Positions 61,739 to 64,000 of a stretch of DNA of 64,000 nucleotides are shown here, one piece after another; within the stretch, counting starts at the first letter, position 1; each line of letters begins with the position of its first letter. The notes under the pieces are model-generated. The model was not told where the DNA came from and ran no database searches. It saw only the letters and a program-made list of their open reading frames with translations. Location of the stretch: positions 97,652 through 161,651 of the forward strand of contig NZ_JAEQNC010000013.1 of NCBI RefSeq assembly GCF_016722925.1. Direction: 5' to 3'. The position numbers were made by a program, and so were the translations under genes. This DNA comes from Phytoamicus setariae. GTDB lineage: Bacteria > Pseudomonadota > Alphaproteobacteria > Rhizobiales > Rhizobiaceae.

Positions 61739-63634
61739 TTAGGCGGCGCGGCGTACCCCGGCTGCCGACTTCGTTTTCTCTTCCAGTTCGAAGCGCGAGA
61801 TCAGGTCCACAAGGCGGTCGGCTTCCGACGACAGTTTCATCGTCGCGGCCGATGTTTCCTCGACCATCGCGGCGTTCTGCTGGGTGACGCTGTCGATCTG
61901 ATTGACGGCCTGGTTGATTTCGTTGAGCGCAGTCGCCTGCTCACGAGCCGATTCAGCGATCGAATGGATATGGCTGTTGATCGTATAGACCCGCGTTTCG
62001 ATGTCGGTCAGGGCCGAACCGGTGGCCTGCACCAACTTTACCCCGGTCTCGACTTCATTGCCCGACTTGGTGATCAAGGTCTTGATGTCCTTGGCGGCAC
62101 CGGCCGAACGCTGGGCGAGTTCGCGAACTTCCTGTGCGACAACCGCAAAGCCCTTGCCTGCGTCACCGGCACGCGCCGCTTCGACGCCCGCATTCAGCGC
62201 TAGCAGGTTGGTCTGGAAAGCGATCTCATCGATGACGTTGATGATCTGGCTGATCTCTTGGGAAGCCTGTTCGATGCGCCCCATGGCGGCAATTGCCTGA
62301 CCGACGACCTGACCGGCCTGGCTGGCATTGTCCTTGGCCTCGGTGACCATCGACGCGGCCTGCTGGGCTTTCTCTGTAGCGCCGCGGACGACGCCGGTGA
62401 TTTCCTGCAGGGCTGCTGAGGTTTCCTCCAGTGCTGCTGCCTGCTGCTCGGTGCGGCGGGACAGGTCATTGGTGGAGTTGCCCAGTTCGTTGATGTTGCC
62501 GTTGATCGAGTCCGATGTGTCGAGCACTTCGCGAATCGTCTGCTTCAGGCTCTTCATCGTACCGTTGACGTTGGTCTGCAGTTCGGCGAACGCACCATGA
62601 TATTGGCCGTTCATGCTGCGGGTCAGCACGCCGTCGGCGAGGTTGCCCATCACCGAGCGCATTTCGTTGATACCGGCATCGACGCTTGCCAGCAGCCGGT
62701 CGACATTCGATGCGAAGGTGTTGAGACCCTGGTCGCCGAAATCCTTGTCGATACGGCGGCTGAAATCGCCATTTGCGGCGGCTTCCACGACGCGGGCCAT
62801 CATTGCCTGCAACTCGTCGTTCCTGGCACGTTGCACTGCGTCCTTCTGGTTCATCCGCTGCACGGCAAGGCCGTTTTCCTTGAACACGCCAACAGCGCTT
62901 GCCATCTCGCCGATCTCGTCCTTGCGGCCGGCAAAGGGAACGTCAACATCGAAGTTGCCACCCGCAACCGCGCGGATCGTGTCGGTGATACGTCCGATAG
63001 GGCCGCTGAGATGAACGCGGGCAATGTAAATGCCGAGACCTGCTCCGGCGAGAATTCCAACGGCCGCCATGCCGGCGACCAACAGGAAGATCCAGGCCTT
63101 GAAACCATCAATAGATTGCTCGACCGCTGTGAGCGCCGCCACGTCCGTGTCGACGACAGCATCGATTTCCTGCTGGAAAGCTTTGCGGTTTGCACGATTG
63201 GCGTCATTGTTGCCTTGTTCGTTGGCCGCCTCGGGGCTGACCTCCGTGCCAAGCTTGGCAGTCTCGGAGCGGAAGGTACGGAATTCCTGCGATCTGGAGA
63301 CCAGCGCCGTGAATGCCGCGCTCTGCGCTTCGGGAACCAGCGGCTGCCACTGTGCCAATACCTTGTCCATCTCGTCCAGATTTTCCAGGAGGCCAGTGGC
63401 AAACTTTTTGGCTTTTTCGGTCGAAGAGGCGCCATAAATGCCACGCGCTTCCATGACGACAGCGGTGACATAACGGTTCAGGCGTTCGCCGAGATAGGCG
63501 CGCTCGGACGCGGCCCGGAAGTCAGCGAGCTTCTGGTCAAAGCCGACGACGGCAAACAGTGCCGTCGCACCTATCAGCAGCGATGACAGACACATCACTG
63601 CAACGAGACTGTAAATCTTACCGCTGATCCTCAC
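61739..63634 (-). CDS. Methyl-accepting chemotaxis protein
   Basis: A 631-residue transmembrane chemoreceptor. First membrane helix about 8-30; a four-helix-type periplasmic domain about 31-185; second helix about 186-210 ([22 protein letters not shown]); HAMP ([25 protein letters not shown] and a second HAMP-like stretch near 275-330); then the signalling domain with the hairpin core [35 protein letters not shown]. No CheR-binding pentapeptide ends it. The start is GTG at 63634, with GGAGGGG 5 bases upstream. A perfect CtrA box stands 86 bases upstream, fitting motility regulation by CtrA. Confidence 0.94.
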   Translation of the reverse strand: MRISGKIYSLVAVMCLSSLLIGATALFAVVGFDQKLADFRAASERAYLGERLNRYVTAVVMEARGIYGASSTEKAKKFATGLLENLDEMDKVLAQWQPLVPEAQSAAFTALVSRSQEFRTFRSETAKLGTEVSPEAANEQGNNDANRANRKAFQQEIDAVVDTDVAALTAVEQSIDGFKAWIFLLVAGMAAVGILAGAGLGIYIARVHLSGPIGRITDTIRAVAGGNFDVDVPFAGRKDEIGEMASAVGVFKENGLAVQRMNQKDAVQRARNDELQAMMARVVEAAANGDFSRRIDKDFGDQGLNTFASNVDRLLASVDAGINEMRSVMGNLADGVLTRSMNGQYHGAFAELQTNVNGTMKSLKQTIREVLDTSDSINGNINELGNSTNDLSRRTEQQAAALEETSAALQEITGVVRGATEKAQQAASMVTEAKDNASQAGQVVGQAIAAMGRIEQASQEISQIINVIDEIAFQTNLLALNAGVEAARAGDAGKGFAVVAQEVRELAQRSAGAAKDIKTLITKSGNEVETGVKLVQATGSALTDIETRVYTINSHIHSIAESAREQATALNEINQAVNQIDSVTQQNAAMVEETSAATMKLSSEADRLVDLISRFELEEKTKSAAGVRRAA

Positions 63635-63682
63635 GGATACCCCTCCGACAAATGCCTACAAGAAACTACAAAAAAGCGCCTA

Positions 63683-63734
63683 TTAACTTAGGCTTACTTC
63701 AACTGTTAGATTTTTAGCATTAATGGACGATTAA
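63683..63734. promoter_or_regulatory. CtrA-type boxes upstream of the chemoreceptor gene
   Basis: A perfect TTAA-TGGACGA-TTAA lies at 63720-63734, preceded at the N2 spacing by TTAG, one base from the extended pattern seen before ddl and mraZ. A second near match, TTAA-CTTAGGC-TTAC, is at 63683-63697. Distances fit a promoter starting near 63692 for the minus-strand gene at 63634. Confidence 0.6.
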
Positions 63735-63885
63735 ACGCGGAACCCCGAAATTACATCTCAACCCGCATATTTTTTGATAGTCGTAGCGAACCTTCGCAAA
63801 ACCTCCGGACGCAGCATGCCATTGCATCAATGACTGGCTGCACGAGTCGCACCAGCGCCAACACCGGGGCGACAAACAAGTCATG

Positions 63886-63940
63886 ACCTCCACCAAAGGT
63901 GGAGGTTTGAAACGCTGCGCTTGAACCGCTAGAAGCGGTT
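63886..63940. other. Two tight hairpins near the right edge, possibly an IS200/IS605-type end
   Basis: Hairpin 1 is a 9-bp stem ACCTCCACC / GGTGGAGGT with loop AAA (63886-63906). Hairpin 2 is AACCGCT / AGCGGTT with loop AGA (63924-63940). Short subterminal hairpins with tri-nucleotide loops are typical of IS200/IS605 element ends or TnpB-associated RNA, but the window ends before a coding frame can be seen. The rest of 63735-64000 shows no gene. Confidence 0.3.
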
Positions 63941-64000
63941 TTGCTATAGATTAGTAGCTACGATTAAAGAGGTCGGCAAAGTCGGAAGCTTTGTCGACCT

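Overview
The window looks like a chromosomal segment of a Rhizobiaceae alphaproteobacterium (Rhizobium/Agrobacterium/Sinorhizobium relatives). The reasons are the high-GC coding style, a long-tailed FtsZ, the rhizobial order of the division and cell wall (dcw) cluster, RNase P RNA beside ampD and mraZ, betaine-lipid genes btaAB, a PPi-type phosphofructokinase, and CtrA-type TTAA-N7-TTAA boxes. I saw no tRNA, rRNA, CRISPR array, prophage or complete insertion sequence.

Layout. 0-9 kb (minus strand apart from an azlD end): an acyltransferase, an M24 aminopeptidase, ligA, recN, bamD and lpxC. 9-14 kb: ftsZ, ftsA, ftsQ and ddl, downstream in the same direction as the main dcw cluster. 14.3-21.7 kb: a block between ddl and murB with an RTX-type protein, adhP with an FNR/FixK-type box, divergent oxyR/katG, a small secreted DUF4189-like protein behind a possible attenuator, and a diguanylate cyclase. 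21.7-35.6 kb (minus): mraZ-rsmH-ftsL-ftsI-murE-murF-mraY-murD-ftsW-murG-murC-murB, tightly packed, often with 4-base overlaps. 36-38 kb: a second RTX protein and rnpB. 38-50 kb: ampD, a TerB/J-domain protein, a small secreted basic protein, pfp, a set of peptidoglycan-active enzymes (SLT lipoprotein, GH25 lipoprotein, MltB), a serine hydrolase, a GGDEF-EAL protein and btaAB. 50-64 kb: a CPA2 antiporter, an EamA transporter, a 25-residue membrane protein, metF with an ArsR-methyltransferase regulator, ettA, an RNase T2, a hydrolase, TerC, a ThDP enzyme, a palindromic repeat, a chemoreceptor and two hairpins at the window edge.

How it fits together. The core makes lipid II (MurB-G, MraY, Ddl), assembles the divisome (FtsZ, A, Q, L, I, W) and serves the outer membrane (LpxC, BamD). 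Perfect CtrA-type boxes lie upstream of mraZ, ddl, ftsW and the chemoreceptor. The mraZ and ddl boxes share the same extended spacing, TTAA-N2-TTAA-N7-TTAA, which suggests that the two halves of the split dcw cluster are under one cell-cycle control. The mraZ leader also has four TGGG units at exact 10-base spacing, the expected MraZ autoregulatory operator.

Most genes here belong to known families. The least explained items are the possible attenuator before the DUF4189-like gene, the 25-residue membrane protein, the ArsR-methyltransferase/metF unit with its perfect 16-base palindrome, the alternating TGCGGA array before rnpB, and the hairpins at the right edge.
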